NCBI GenBank assembly: GCA_029237695.1
Contig: CM055272.1
Coordinates: forward strand, 35,102,791-35,166,790
Source of the DNA: Conchocele bisecta
Taxonomy: Eukaryota; Mollusca; Bivalvia; Lucinida; Thyasiridae
Direction: 5' to 3'
DNA: 64,000 bases
Made by a program: the position numbers and the translations under genes. Shown here piece after piece: positions 1 through 11,640 of this stretch. The notes beneath the pieces were generated by a model. That model had not been told where the DNA came from. It ran no database searches and saw nothing but the letters and a program-made list of their open reading frames with translations. Position 1 is the first letter of the stretch. Each line of letters begins with the position of its first letter.

Positions 1-330
1 TTTCAATATTTATATGAGTTTGTCTCATACTACGTCCTATTTATTTTGTGTATGTAGTAATTGGGTTTACACATGATGTCATGGGCGTCTTCAGACCGTA
101 TTTTTAGTGGGCCGTTATGTGTTAAATGTTTCGATCCAATGTAGGAGACTCTAATTTGTTGGTGTAACTTTGTTTGTTTACACCCATTTCTTGATTACGG
201 GTAATGCGATTGAGTGGTTGTATTGGAGATAGCATATAAATAAAAAAAGTTAGTATTATACTATGGTGGTTCGTTGATGGCGTATTATGGCTAAACATGA
301 TTCTGGACTTAGTAGGTATGCGAGAAAAAG
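1..330. other. no gene seen
   Basis: AT-rich sequence. I see no credible coding frame, RNA gene or obvious repeat on either strand. Confidence 0.5.
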
Positions 331-437
331 TATTCCAGATATACTCCGGTGTGTGACTAAGGATATTCCACCCTCGTGGTCAGAATATGTCGTCGGGTGG
401 AATATCCTTGTCACACACCGGAGTATATATGGAATAC
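331..437. repeat. fold-back palindrome, ~42-bp arms
   Basis: Near-perfect inverted arms (about 331-373 and 395-437) face each other across about 21 bases. The inner arms share GGATATTCCACCC and its complement, and the outer arms share TCCGGTGTGTGA. It has the size and shape of a short fold-back MITE. I cannot see a target duplication. Short open frames here come from the palindrome and are not genes. Confidence 0.8.
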
Positions 438-474
438 TCTTACTCTCACACCAGTGCATATGATGGATATTTTT

Positions 475-727
475 CGACCCCTATTTAGAACATATTTGCG
501 AATCTCAAAATATTTATCTGACCCAGAATAATACACCAACTTTTTATTCGCTGAATTTATTAGACTTTTGATATGTTCAACGTGCTCGTCATGTCAACAA
601 AACATCAAAACTTTGTTTTAACCCACGAATTGGATGCTAATACCAGTTCAATGGATCGTTACAAATTATTATTAAATTAATGTGCAATGTCATCACCATT
701 CAGCCTTCACGTGACTATTACTCCTGG
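475..727. repeat. left half of an interrupted dispersed repeat
   Basis: This stretch matches about 39925-40145 in inverted orientation; both share, for example, CCAGTTCAATGGATCG and its complement. The other half of the same repeat resumes at 5279, so the element at 728-5278 was inserted into a copy of it. The 39838-40150 copy shows roughly what the unoccupied site looked like. Confidence 0.7.
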
Positions 728-1045
728 CCCTGCTCATAACCCCGTATACATTTCATCCACAAGAGATTTTGAAAATTGATTTGAGCTATTGGACCATTTA
801 CATTTAAAAATCACACAGGTGCTTTTTCGAAACCGGCTGCGAATGGCCGCCAGGACTGTAAATCCAAGATGGCCGCCGGTAACCTATTGAAAATCTAACT
901 TTTGAATCATACAATGTAGAAGTAAGTGGAATGCCTCGTTTTATAGGTTTTTGGGCGTGGGAAATCCATTTGTGGCATCTTATTCGTGATTGGAGGTCAA
1001 GGTCACATGCTAAGGTCAAGGTCAAAAATCACCAAAAACGGTAGA
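728..1045 (+). repeat. left terminal inverted repeat
   Basis: Pairs with 4965-5278. The arms diverge by scattered substitutions and small indels, so the insertion is not recent. They include the AGGTCAAGGTCA-type blocks at the inner end. Confidence 0.7.
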
Positions 1046-1474
1046 CTGACGAATTGTTCACTTATGAAATTGAACACACAATCCGAAAATTAGGAAAGAC
1101 TACATTCAAACCCGTGGTAAAGGCCACCGGCCTTTATTAATTTGCGCTGATATGAGCATATGACTTAAGCAGCCACTGTTCTAGGTCAGCGGCAGTATAT
1201 TTACTATATGTATATAAGTGTCTCCTGTTTAGCAGCCATCTAATTTAAAATGCCAATTTTGTTGCATCATGTTGTGGATGTTTTAGACATGTTTAACTAT
1301 AGCTACATAGTAGTGCCAAGTAATACCTGCATATATGCCACATTCCCTATAATTATGACGAAACGTGAACGTTATGCGAGTCAGCTATCCGTTCTGACGA
1401 AAGTGCAAATGGGGTATCTGGGTATATGTTTATTTATTTGCACAGATCAGCTGAACGACCTTCTTGGTAGTAGA

Positions 1475-4400
1475 TCACACACATAACATCTGCTGCTTTG
1501 CAAGAACAGCGCTTGAGTTGCATTTTCCATTACAGCCACACATGGTAGGAATTTTGACAGGGACCGGTTTTAGCGACTTAAGTGGCAGTAGGGTTCCGTT
1601 TTGGTTGATCCAACCATAATCAATGGGGTCCAACTGACTGGCATCAGCTAATAAGGCAAGAGCATTGCGGAGCACTTAAAATAATCTCCTCAAATATCAT
1701 CGGATGACGCTGGATGTGGGTGGTAGTCCCTCTAACCCTATAACTGAATGCCTGTGGACGTCAAGTCGCAATTGGTCAAATTCAGTTGCAGTGGTTGTGC
1801 TTGTCGCACCGGCCCATACACGGGCGAGATATTTTTCCGCCTGATGTAGCACAGGATACTCACCGAAGCTGGAGAGAAGCATTGCTGGTCTGCATACGAA
1901 TGAGTGCAGCATGTTTTGTGCCCACTTTGCTGTGTGCATCGTCCCCAGTCGTGACATGTGCCTTGATGAGTACACGGCATAACTCCTAGTCTGAGGTACA
2001 TGACATGAAGCGGAATCATCCGTCGCTTCTCTCCAGCCCCGTACTGAACCCAAAACTCCTGCAAACAGCAAACAACCCTCTTTGAACACACTAAGGTAGC
2101 GCAGGAGAAGAATTACAGTATCCGTGTCATTAGACACTACAATAGCTCACTCGCAGCTCCTTCCGACTGCCGAGTGCACGTGAGATATTATGCGACAGTT
2201 TGAAAGATCACTCGCATGTGATCCAGACAGCTTCAGTCTCGCAGATATTAACTCTTCATTGATCACCATTTCACTCAGAACCACGTCCTGTATATCCTGT
2301 TTGTTGAGACTAGATGCCCAGAACTTGTCCAGCTGGTGTGAAATATGCACAGACTCGTCCACGACGGCCAAATCAACAACGCTATCCTCACCAGCTCTAC
2401 GGTTCCGTTCACCCTCCTTGATGCTCAATTCATTGTAGCTATCGAATACTATGTGAGTCATTTCCAGTGTTCGACAAACTGGACGGGCACTCTTCAAAAT
2501 TTCTTGGATGATTTCAACAACGTTTGTAGATATAGACTGGAGATTTGGAAATTTTCGTATTTTCGTCATAAATTCAAGCAAAACGTGTGTTGCTTGTGGA
2601 CTGTCTCGGGTGAATTGGTAATCATCTGAAGTAAGATTAGTTTCCAGCTCAGTGACCATGTTTGCTTTGTCAGGCTTTGTTGTGATTTCGCCAACAAATA
2701 GTTGGGTCGATTGCAGAAGGTCATGCGAATACAGCTCTTCTGGCGACATTCCACGCAGTGTAGCAATTTCTGCCTTCCTCTGTGCAGATGTGATGTCCTG
2801 TGTGGAAACGGTAGTCTTGGTTGGAACAGTATTGGTCTTCGTTGTACACTGTGTGTCAAAGGCCGGAAGATTCGCCTTAGATATGGTGACGCTAAGTTTC
2901 TTAGACCTGACCACGTACCGCTCATTACGGAATTGCCAGTATGCTATGTCACCGTTCTCCAACGCCTTCAGAAGTCTCGCCTTTACGAAGTCATTGACAA
3001 TGTGCTTTGTCACGATGTTGTGGATTGGCACATTTGGCGCCAGAACAATGAAGGGGTTTTCCCGCGCCTTTACAAAGTCCAGCAATCGTGACACATTTCG
3101 GTCGAATACCAAACCCTTTCGGCCATCGTCCTCATGCTGTATTGTCGTTTCCATGTGAGCCATGGGTCGAGCATTGGTGATTAACTGGAAAAGAATGCTG
3201 ATCGCAAGGATCTCATGAAATAGAAGTCCAAACTCGGCTACAACAGCAGCATCTCCAGCGCTCCCAACAATCACGTGTCCACCTGGACCCTGTGAGAATA
3301 TGTTATGTGACTGTTCCTGCTTCATATCCCCTGCCACAGCAGCAAATACCGCACCCGGTCGGTCGATCACAACAAACTGGCCAATACAGAACCGGTTGAG
3401 TGTGGAATAGGTGACCTCCAGAACATGAATGCTCTCCAAGTACCATGATGCGTACCGCAGATAATTGACAGCATCAAACTCACGTAGGATCCCCATCTTC
3501 ACTGTTCCGACATGCAATGGCCAGTTGCTATCACGGTCTGCAACAATCAGCTGTTTGATGATTGCAACGATCTTCCGAAAGTTCATGAAATAATGACACA
3601 ATTCCGAGTTCTCCTGGCACCCTTAAACAAATGTGTTAAATTGTTGACGGAGATCAGCAGCATCAGTGGATACTGCTCAAAATTGGGGACACACCCCTCC
3701 CGCTTCTTCGATTGCAATACATCATTGAGCCCAATGGCTGACTGGACAAAGGGTACAGACGTGTGATCATTGGACTGTCAGAATGCATTCCACATGAGAG
3801 AAACAAGAACCTCTGATACAATAAGCATTCCTGTCAATGACCTGAAGTACTGGCCACCAGAGAGCACAGTTGAAACTGTTTATGGTCCAAAAACCTCACT
3901 TGCAATGAGGGCATCGCTCATATCACTGCGACTTATGTACCTTCCTGCACATCGCAGAAGTACCTTTATGTTAGCAAAGTGAAACATTCCCAACATTGGA
4001 AAAAGGTCATCGAAAGTGTCCGGCTCACTCATGACTATATCAACAACAATGTGATACACACCCTCATCAGAAACTATGGCCATAGTATATTGATTCAACT
4101 GGCGCCGGGATACCTGGAAAGTGGTCAGTGCCTGCGAACAGTGGCATATTCTGTCACAGGAGAAGGGATAACAGGAAGGAAACCAACTCTCATCAGTGGC
4201 ACGTTTGCTGTCGTGACCAGTGCATGAATGTCACCCCAAGGAGGTAGATCGCCAGGAGCAGCAGCTGAGTATGGGAGTCCACAGCGAATAAGTTATATGA
4301 GGAATTCGGTATTGGCTGACTGCTCTACAGCTTCCTCGGCATCCGATAAATGTTCAGTCCATGTTTTCACGGGTTTGTGGTGAGAGATATTTTGAGAAAT

Positions 4401-4718
4401 TCGTGCTTGATACGGACGATTTTCACTTAGCTGGCGAAGTGGTCTCCTGTTAGAGCGCCTGCGCTGTATAATGTTTGCCTTGGATACCGGGAATGGAGGA
4501 ATTATCTTCGAAATCTTCATTCTCAAAGGCACCAAATTCCCAGCCATCATCAGAAAAATGGCTTGGAATGGGCACCCCAGTGACCTCTGATGACTCTATT
4601 GTGTAAACACACATGAGACACCGTGATCGCTGCACTTCGTTATAGCTGGCAGATGTCCCTACTCTGTTTAGTTTTGTGAGTATCTCCCTGATGCGTGTCT
4701 TTCCATACGTGTCCTAGC
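1475..4718 (-). pseudogene. decayed multicopy invertebrate protein with DTD nuclease-like motif
   Basis: Read on the minus strand from about 4718, the conserved blocks of an uncharacterised family (many copies in cnidarian, mollusc and fish genomes, from memory) appear in order: SYNEVQRSRC and PIPSHF (4690-4560); FENEDFEDNSSIPG; RRRSNRRPL; LMRVGFLPVIPSPVTEYATVR (as separate pieces, 4215-4130); DEGVYHIVVDIV and PMLGMFHFANIK; NYLRYASWYLE; GDMKQEQSHN; GLVFDRNVSRLLDFV; FDSYNELSIKEGERNRR and LDKFWASS; VVSNDTDTVILLLRY (about 2140); RMIPLHVMYLRLG; EKYLARVW; LDPIDYGW and a Cys-rich tail (1650-1480). In-frame stops are at 4293-4295, 4125-4127, 3880-3882, 3778-3780, 3583-3585 and 2147-2149, with frameshifts near 4110, 3590, 2050 and 1900. 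The longest intact stretch is 2147-3601 (about 484 codons). The SNDTD motif after a HV.H.AV block resembles the acidic core of PIN/FEN1-type nucleases, which is inference only. It lies wholly inside the 728-5278 element. Confidence 0.75.
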
Positions 4719-4907
4719 ATTGTGTGGAGTGGAGTATTTCTGGTGAATATGGTTATATGTCATCTGGAAATGACAGTTAAGTTTTGAATGCCGATTTTTC
4801 ATAGCTCATCTATCCTATGCATTGGCTTGTGTATATATGATGTATATAAATTAAAGAGCTGTCCTCGACGATATATGAGGGGATGGACAGGGGGCGCGAG
4901 GTGACAT

Positions 4908-4942
4908 AGTGTGTGTGTGGGGGGGGGGTGGTGGGGGGGGAG
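4908..4942. repeat. G-rich simple sequence
   Basis: A GTGTGTG tract runs into several runs of G separated by single T residues. It could form G-quadruplexes on the plus strand, and its exact length is probably unreliable. Confidence 0.6.
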
Positions 4943-4964
4943 AATGTGCGTGAAACTGCATTTT

Positions 4965-5278
4965 TTGCTTTTTTGATGATTTTCGACCTTGACCTTGACC
5001 TCAGTATGTGAAGTTGACCTCAAATCATGAATATGATGTAAGAAATTGATTCCCTACACTCTAAAACGATGTATTTCACAAACTTCTAAGGTGTGTGTTT
5101 TAATATTTACATTTTCAATATGTCTATCGGCGGCCATCTTGGATATACACCCCTGGTGGCCATTCGCAGCCGGTTTGGAAAAAGCACCTGTGTGATTTCT
5201 GAAGGTGAATGGTCCAATAACTCAAATCAAGTTTCAAAATCTCTTGCGGATGAGTTGTATACGTGGTTTTATGCAGGG
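4965..5278 (-). repeat. right terminal inverted repeat
   Basis: Reverse complement of 728-1045 with moderate divergence. It ends in GCAGGG at 5273-5278, matching CCCTGC at 728-733. Confidence 0.7.
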
Positions 5279-5345
5279 ACTATATATGGATATCCTTATC
5301 TCAGGTCACCTGGTGGGCCAAACAAAATGAATACATATTTACATA
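5279..5345. repeat. right half of interrupted dispersed repeat
   Basis: Matches about 39838-39905 in inverted orientation (GGTCACCTGG, then an ACATATCCGT block). It continues the repeat that breaks off at 727. Confidence 0.65.
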
Positions 5346-6162
5346 TCCGTCTTTGTATGAATAATAACTGAAATCAAACTAGTCGACGATAGTTTCGGAG
5401 TACCTCGGAGTGTTTATTTCCGGTATTACGGATTACTCGGCTTTATTCATTCAGTTTGCCTTCGTCAACAATGAACCAATGATGATTATTGCGAACTGTA
5501 TATTCTGCATAAATCGGTGTATTACAAGCATTTCACTATGTAAGTTCAACATAATTACACAGAAATAGATACTTTAATATTTTATTAATCATTTAATATT
5601 CATAAATTTAGATAATATTTTTATTTTATGAGGTTCCAAGTCATTCCGACGCTGTTCGTCCCGAAATCGGCCTGTAAATTATGACATGTGCATGGTGGCA
5701 CGAACTATCAGAACATATCTCAAATATGTCCAACTATAACTAAATAAATGTTTAACTGATTATTATATTCACTCAGTTAATAAATAAGTAAATAAATAAA
5801 TAATCAAATTATTGTCTGGAATCCTGTTGTGTAGCAGTTTAAGACGCAGGTAACAGCGCAACACTAAATATTACCCCACCCACTTGAACCCACATTAAAG
5901 ATTTACAATGTGAATGCATGCGTATTGACTTGAACGCTGAATACAATGAACTTATTTTAGTGGCCATGTGGTTTAAGCAGGTCATGAATGACATGATTTC
6001 AAGTCAAGTTGAATTTAGCTTAGATAATCTTGGCTATGCGGATAAGACTTTTACTACTTCATCTGTCTTGTATGCTTTCTGTATCCTAGCTGAGACACTA
6101 CTGTGTTTTTTATTTTGTCACAATAAACAGCTTATTCTTTCTCCCGTTATTCTTTCTCCCGA
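5346..6162. other. AT-rich, no gene seen
   Basis: Contains short AT-rich runs (a TAAATAAATAAA stretch near 5785). An 84-codon frame at 5918-6172 has no recognisable motif. Just before the satellite, a short TTCTTTCTCCCG repeat occurs twice. Confidence 0.5.
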
Positions 6163-9100
6163 AGACTTGTAAAAAAGTATGTTCTATACCGGGTAAGTAA
6201 AAAAATAACTCGAAACTGGACAATGGTGACCCCAGGACCCCTATTGCCACCCCTTAAGGGGAATGTGACGGCATGAACGCCCGTCTATGTTATCTAGTAT
6301 ATATGTTCTCAATAAACAGGAATTCACTATATATTGAGTGGGGCACTTCTCCCGAAGCACTTGCAAAAAAGTATGTTTTATCCGGGTATGACATAAATAA
6401 CGCGAAAATGGGCAACTGGTGACACAGGATCCCCATATGGACCCCTTAAGGGGAATGTGACGGCACAAAACTCCCGTTATGTTGTCTAGTATACATGTCC
6501 CAAACAACAGGAACACACGATTGAGTGGGGACTTCTCACGAAGCACTTGTAAAAAATATATTTATCAGGGTATGACAATAACTCGAAAATGGCCAACTGG
6601 TAACCCCCAGGACCCTATTGCGACCCCTTCAGGGAATGTGACGGCATGAACCCCGTCTATGTTGTCTAGTATACGTGTTCAAACAACTGGAACACACGAT
6701 TGAGTGGGGCACTTCTCCCGAAGCACTTGTAAAAACGTATGTTTTATCCGGGTATGACAAAAATAACGCGAAAATAGCCAACTGGTGACCCCAGGACCCC
6801 TATTGCGACCCTTAAGGGGAATGTGACGGCATGAAACCCCAGTCTAGTTGTAGTATACGTGTCCCAACAACAGGAACACACGATTGAGTGGGGCATTCTC
6901 CGAGCACTTGTAAAAAACGTATGTTTTATTTTTTCCGGGTATGACAAAAATAACGCGAAAATAGCCAACTGGTGACCCCAGGACCCCTATTGCGACCCCT
7001 TAAGGGGAATGTGACGGCATGAAACCCCGTCTATGTTGTCTAGTATACGTGTCCCAACAACAGGAACACACGATTGAGTGGGGCACTTCTCCCGAAGCAC
7101 TTGTAAAAACGTATGTTTTATCCGGGTATGACAAACATAACGCGAAAATGGCCAACTGGTGACCCCAGGACCCCTATTGCGACCACTTAAGGGGAATGTG
7201 ACGGCACAAACTCCCGTCCATGTTGTCTAGTATACATTTCCCAACAACAGGAACACACGATTGAGTGGGGCACTTCTCCCGAATCACTTGTAAAAACGTA
7301 TGTTTTATCCGGGTATGACAAAAATAACGCGAAAATGGCCAACTGGTGACCCCAGTACCCCCATATGGACCCGTTAAGGGGAATGTGACGGCATGAATCC
7401 CCATCTAAGTTGTCTAGTATACATGTCCCAACAACAGGAACACACAATTGAGTGGGGCACTTCTCCTGAAGCACTTGTAAAAAATATATTGATCAGGGTA
7501 TGACAAAAGCAACTCGAAAATGGCCAACTGGTGACCCCAGGAAACCTATTGCGACCCCTTAAGGGGAATGTGACGGCATGAACACCCGTCTATGTTGTCT
7601 AATATACATGTCTCAACAACAGGAACACACGATTGAGTGGGGCACTTCTCCCAAAGCACTTGTAAAAAATATATTTATCAGGGTATGACAAAAATAACTC
7701 GAAAATAGCCAACCGGTGACCCCAGGAACCCTATTGCGACCCCTTAAGGGGAATGTGACGGCATGAACCCCCATCTATGTTGTCCAGTATATGTCTCAAC
7801 AATAGGAACACACGATTGAGTGGGGCACTTCTCCCGAAGCACTTGTAAAAAATATATTTATCAGGGTATGACAAAAATAAATCGAAAATGGCCAACTGGT
7901 GACCCCAGGACCCCTTAAGGGGAATGTGACGGCATGAACGCCTGTCTATGTTGTCTAGTATACATGTCCCAACAACAGGAACACACGATTGAGTGGGGCA
8001 CTTCTCCCGAAGCACTTGTAAAAAATATATGTATCAGGGTATGACAAAAATAACTCGAAAATGGCCAACCGGTGACCCCAGGAACCCTATTGCGACCCCT
8101 TAAGGGGAATGTGACGGCATGAACCCCCGTCTATGTTGTCTAGTATACATGTCCCAACAACAGGAACACACGATTGAGTGGGGCACTTCTCTGAAAAAAC
8201 ACTTGATAAACAAGTATGTTTTATCCGGTGGTATGACAAAAATAAAGCGAAATAAAAATGGGCAATGGTGACCCCAGTACCCCCATATGGGACCCCTTAA
8301 GGGGAATGTGACGGCATGAATCCCCCAATCTAAGTTGTCTAGTATTACATGTCTAAACAATAGGAAACACACGGTTGAGTGGGGCATTCTTTCCCGAAGC
8401 ACTTGTAAAAAATATATTTATCAGGGTATGACAAAAATAACTCGAAAATGGCCAACTGGTGACCCCAGGACCCTTATTGCGACCCCTTAAGGGGAATGTG
8501 ACGGCATGAACCCCCGTCTATGTTGTCTAGTATACATGTCCCAACAACAGGAACACACGATTGAGTGGGGCACTTCTCACGAAGCACTTGTAAAATAATA
8601 TGTTTTATCCGGGTATGACAAAAACAACCCGAAAATGGGCAACTGGTGACCTGTGGACCCCATTGCGACCCCTTAAGGGGAATGTGACGGAATGAACCGC
8701 GTTTTATGTTGTCTATTATACATGTCTCAACATTAGGAAAACACACGATTGAGTGGGGCACTTCTCCGAAGCACTTGTAAAAACGTATGTTTTATCCGCG
8801 TATGATAAATATAACTCGAAAATGGGCAACTGGTGACCACAGGACCACTATTGCGACCCCTTAAGGGGAATGTGACGGCATGAACCCCAGTCTATGTTGT
8901 CCAGTATATATGTCTCAACAATAGGAACACACGATTTAGTGGGGCACTTCTCCTGAAGCACTTGTAATAACGTATGTTTTATCCGGGTATGATAAAAATA
9001 ACTCGAAAATGGCCAACTGGTGACCCCAGGACCCCTATTGCGACCACTTAAAGGGAATGTGACGGCATGAACCACCGTCTATGTTGTCCAGTATATATGT

Positions 9101-9411
9101 CTCAACAACAGGAACAAAGGATTGAGTGGGGCACTTCTCCCGAAGCACTTGTAAAAAATATATTTATCAGGGTATGACAAAAATAACTCGAAAATGGGCA
9201 ACTGGTAACCACAGGACCTTCATTGCGACCTCTTAAGGGGAATGTGACGACATGAACGACCGTCTAAGTTGTCTAGTGTATATGTCTGGATAATAGGAAC
9301 ACACGATTGAGTGGGGCACTTCTCCTGAAGTACTTGTAAAAAAGAATGTTTCTATGGAAAAATAATTCGAAAATGGGCAACTGGTGACATGAGGACCCCT
9401 ATTGCGACCAC
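6163..9411 (-). repeat. ~187-bp satellite array, first orientation (about 17 copies)
   Basis: Tandem monomers of about 187 bp each carry GTGGGGCACTTCTCCCGAAG, GACAAAAATAACTCGAAAAT, CCCCTTAAGGGG and GGAACACACGATTGAGT. Successive CACTTCTCCC blocks recur every 185-188 bases (for example 7084 and 7270). The array opens with a degenerate monomer and fades out near 9411. Every 75-100 codon frame here repeats the same meaningless peptide because the monomer is nearly a multiple of three; none is a gene. The orientation is opposite to the array at 11641-21605. Confidence 0.95.
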
Positions 9412-9519
9412 TGGACCTTGGCTACATAGAGTACGTGACATTAAGGAAATCCCATTCTTTTGCAAAAGCAGCATTTCAAATTTCTGGTAGTCAATGACTA
9501 TTGGAAATGTTTGTAGCAA
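9412..9519. other. unique spacer between repeats
   Basis: About 100 bases between satellite and minisatellite with no recognised feature. Confidence 0.5.
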
Positions 9520-10620
9520 CACTTTGTCATAGGTGGCCGGGGTACATAGTGTGATATCGACCTTGTACAACATGTCACATAGTGTTCCCGCGGGCTGTAC
9601 TCCTCCCGTGTCGCAGAACATATACATGTCACATAGTGTGCCCGCGGGCTGTACTCCTCCCGTGTCGCCGACCTATACAGCATGTCACATAGTGTGCCCG
9701 CGGGCTGTAGGCAGACCATACTTATCCCGTGTCCCCGTCATTTACAACATATACCGTAGTGTACCAACGTACCGTACTCCTCCCATATCGTACTCCTCCC
9801 ATATCACCGACATATACAATATATCACATAGAGTACCGACGTACCGTACTCCTCCCGTGTCGCGGACATGTACAACATGTCACATAGTGTACCGGCGGAC
9901 CGCACTCGATATGTACCACATGTCACATAGTGTACTGGCTGGCCAAGTCACATAGTGTACCGGCGGGCCAAGTCACTCAGTGCTTACCGATGGGCCGCTC
10001 TTCCCCTCCACACTGTGTCCCCGACCTATACAACATTACAACATGTCACATAGAGTACAGGCAGGCCATACTTATCCTGTATCCCCACCGTCATTTACAA
10101 CATATAACGTAGTGTAAGAACGTACCGTACTCCTCCCGTTATCGCCGATATATACTAATATATCACATAGAGTACCGACGTACTGTACCCCCACCCCCAC
10201 CCCGTGTCGCGGGACATATACAACATGGCACATTAGTGTACCGGCAGACCGTACTCTTTCCGTGTTGCCGACATATACGGCATGTCACTTAGTGAACGGC
10301 GGGACGTACTCTTTCAGTGTTGCCGACATATACACATGTCACATTAGCGTACGGCGCGCCGTTCTCCTTCTGTGTCCCCGCCCTGTACACCATGTCACAT
10401 AGTGACCGGCGCGCCGTACTCCTTCCGTGTTGCCGACATATACAACGTGTCACCGTGTCTCTGACATATACAACATGTCACATAATGTACACTCAGTCGT
10501 CACCCTTCCCCCTGTCCCCGTCATGTACAACATTATCACAGTGTACCAATGTACCGTACCCCTCCCGTGTTCCTGACCTGTACATTATGGACAATAGTAA
10601 TCTACCGGCAAACTTTAATC
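9520..10620. repeat. ~55-bp GC-rich minisatellite
   Basis: Irregular tandem units contain ATGTCACATAGTGT, CCGGCGGGCCGTACTCC and CCCGTGTCGCCGACATATAC, repeated about 18-20 times with frequent indels. It is GC-rich compared with its surroundings and unrelated to the satellite on either side. Open frames across it are repeat artefacts. Confidence 0.9.
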
Positions 10621-10689
10621 ATTTTTTACAGACCCTTTATTAAAATGACATAGTATTGGATTTAACAATGTTGTGTTTATCGGTTGTGT

Positions 10690-10763
10690 CAGGCTTTGTA
10701 GTGCAGCGGCTAGCATACTGGTATTCGTACTAGTAACCTGGGTTCGAGTCCCAGTTGGGCCCA
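10690..10763 (+). tRNA. tRNA-like sequence (tRNA pseudogene or SINE head)
   Basis: A tRNA-like order is visible: an A-box-like TAGTGCAGCGGCTAGC, an arm ACTGG...CTAGT closing an oversized 8-nt loop, and a good B box GGTTCGAGTCC inside a T-arm CTGGG...CCCAG. The acceptor stem (GGCTTTG with TTGGGCC) pairs poorly. The loop size and weak acceptor suggest a decayed tRNA or a tRNA-derived SINE promoter. The isotype cannot be assigned. Confidence 0.4.
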
Positions 10764-11092
10764 TTCTCGTTAAACAAGCATTGTTATTTTCAATTCTACT
10801 CTGCTAGACATATTGAATGGTGCTTTTTCTCTGCATCTGCCTGTGTATTGTGTTATAGCCCGCTTCTCTGACGGAATGCACACCATAGCTTGTACCACAA
10901 TAACTACTGCGGTGTACATTAGAAACTGAAGTTATTGTTTATACTTTTAGCTAGCCATGATCTTTACCTATGTATTTTTTATGCTCAGTCGTTTCAACAA
11001 ATTTTAATTTCCTTCCAAGATAAACTTGGAGACTGTCTCAGATGATGTCTCAAATATCCAATATGTGTTTTTTCTCTCATGCACAGTAACTG
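10764..11092. other. no gene seen
   Basis: AT-rich unique sequence between the tRNA-like element and the degenerate satellite block. It may include the body of a SINE if the upstream tRNA-like part is a SINE head. Confidence 0.4.
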
Positions 11093-11640
11093 GACATTTT
11101 AAATCAAGCACATGAAGCCCTGTCTATGTTGTATAATACATATATCTGAATAATAGGAACACATGATTGAATGCGACGGTGTGATCTCAGGATCCCCATT
11201 GCGACATATTAAGGGGAATGTGAAGGCATGAGCCCTGTCTATATTGTCTAGTATAATCATCTCAATAACAGGAACACATAACAGCACTTCTCCCGTAGCA
11301 CCTGAAAAATATTGTTTTATGCGTGGTTGGCAAAAATAACACGAACATGGGCAACTTGTGAACCCTAGTCTATGCTGTTGAATATATACAGCTGAATAAG
11401 GAGAACATAAAAATCAGTGGTCACTTCTCCCGACGCGCATGTAACATATTATGTTTTATCCGGGTATGGAACAAATAACACGAACATGGGCAACTGGTGA
11501 CCTGAGGACCCCATTGCGACACCTTAAAGGGAATGTGACGGCATGAACGCCCGTCTTTTTTGTCTAGTATATATCATTAACTGTGTGAGTATAACAACAC
11601 AGGATTGAGTGGGGCATGTCTCCTGAAGCACACCCCGTCT
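11093..11640 (-). repeat. degenerate satellite block, first orientation
   Basis: About three highly diverged monomers lie in the same orientation as 6163-9411 (ATTAAGGGGAATGTGAAGGC, GGAACACATGATTGA). Divergence is far higher than in the main arrays, as expected at an array edge. Confidence 0.8.

Larger units (their letters stand above)
728..5278. mobile_element. TIR transposon-like element carrying an orphan gene family
   Basis: Long inverted arms of about 315 bp bound this 4.55 kb segment. Both outer ends begin CCCTGC and continue with matching stretches such as CAAGAGATTTTGAAA and TTGAGNTATTGGACCATT; further in they share CCAAGATGGCCGCC and AGGTCAAGGTCAAGGTC-type blocks. The interior holds one decayed minus-strand gene and a G-rich run. 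The flanks on either side are two halves of one repeat present unbroken near 39.9 kb, which supports insertion as a unit. A target duplication is not clear: ACTAT occurs on both sides but not exactly abutting the arms. The transposon superfamily is unknown to me. It could also be a segment trapped between two MITE-like arms. Confidence 0.65.

Noticed and set aside
2190..3158. Plus-strand frames of up to 168 codons over the orphan-family pseudogene
   Set aside because: They are antisense shadows of the minus-strand frame, which carries recognisable family blocks.
6241..9075. Many 75-100 codon minus-strand frames with a recurring LREKCPTQSCVPVVGTCILD-like peptide
   Set aside because: They are one satellite monomer read over and over; frames shift between monomers, there is no start or regulatory context, and nothing is conserved beyond the DNA repeat.
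9533..10643. 140- and 108-codon frames in the minisatellite
   Set aside because: Produced by the GC-rich tandem unit; no domain, no conservation apart from the repeat.
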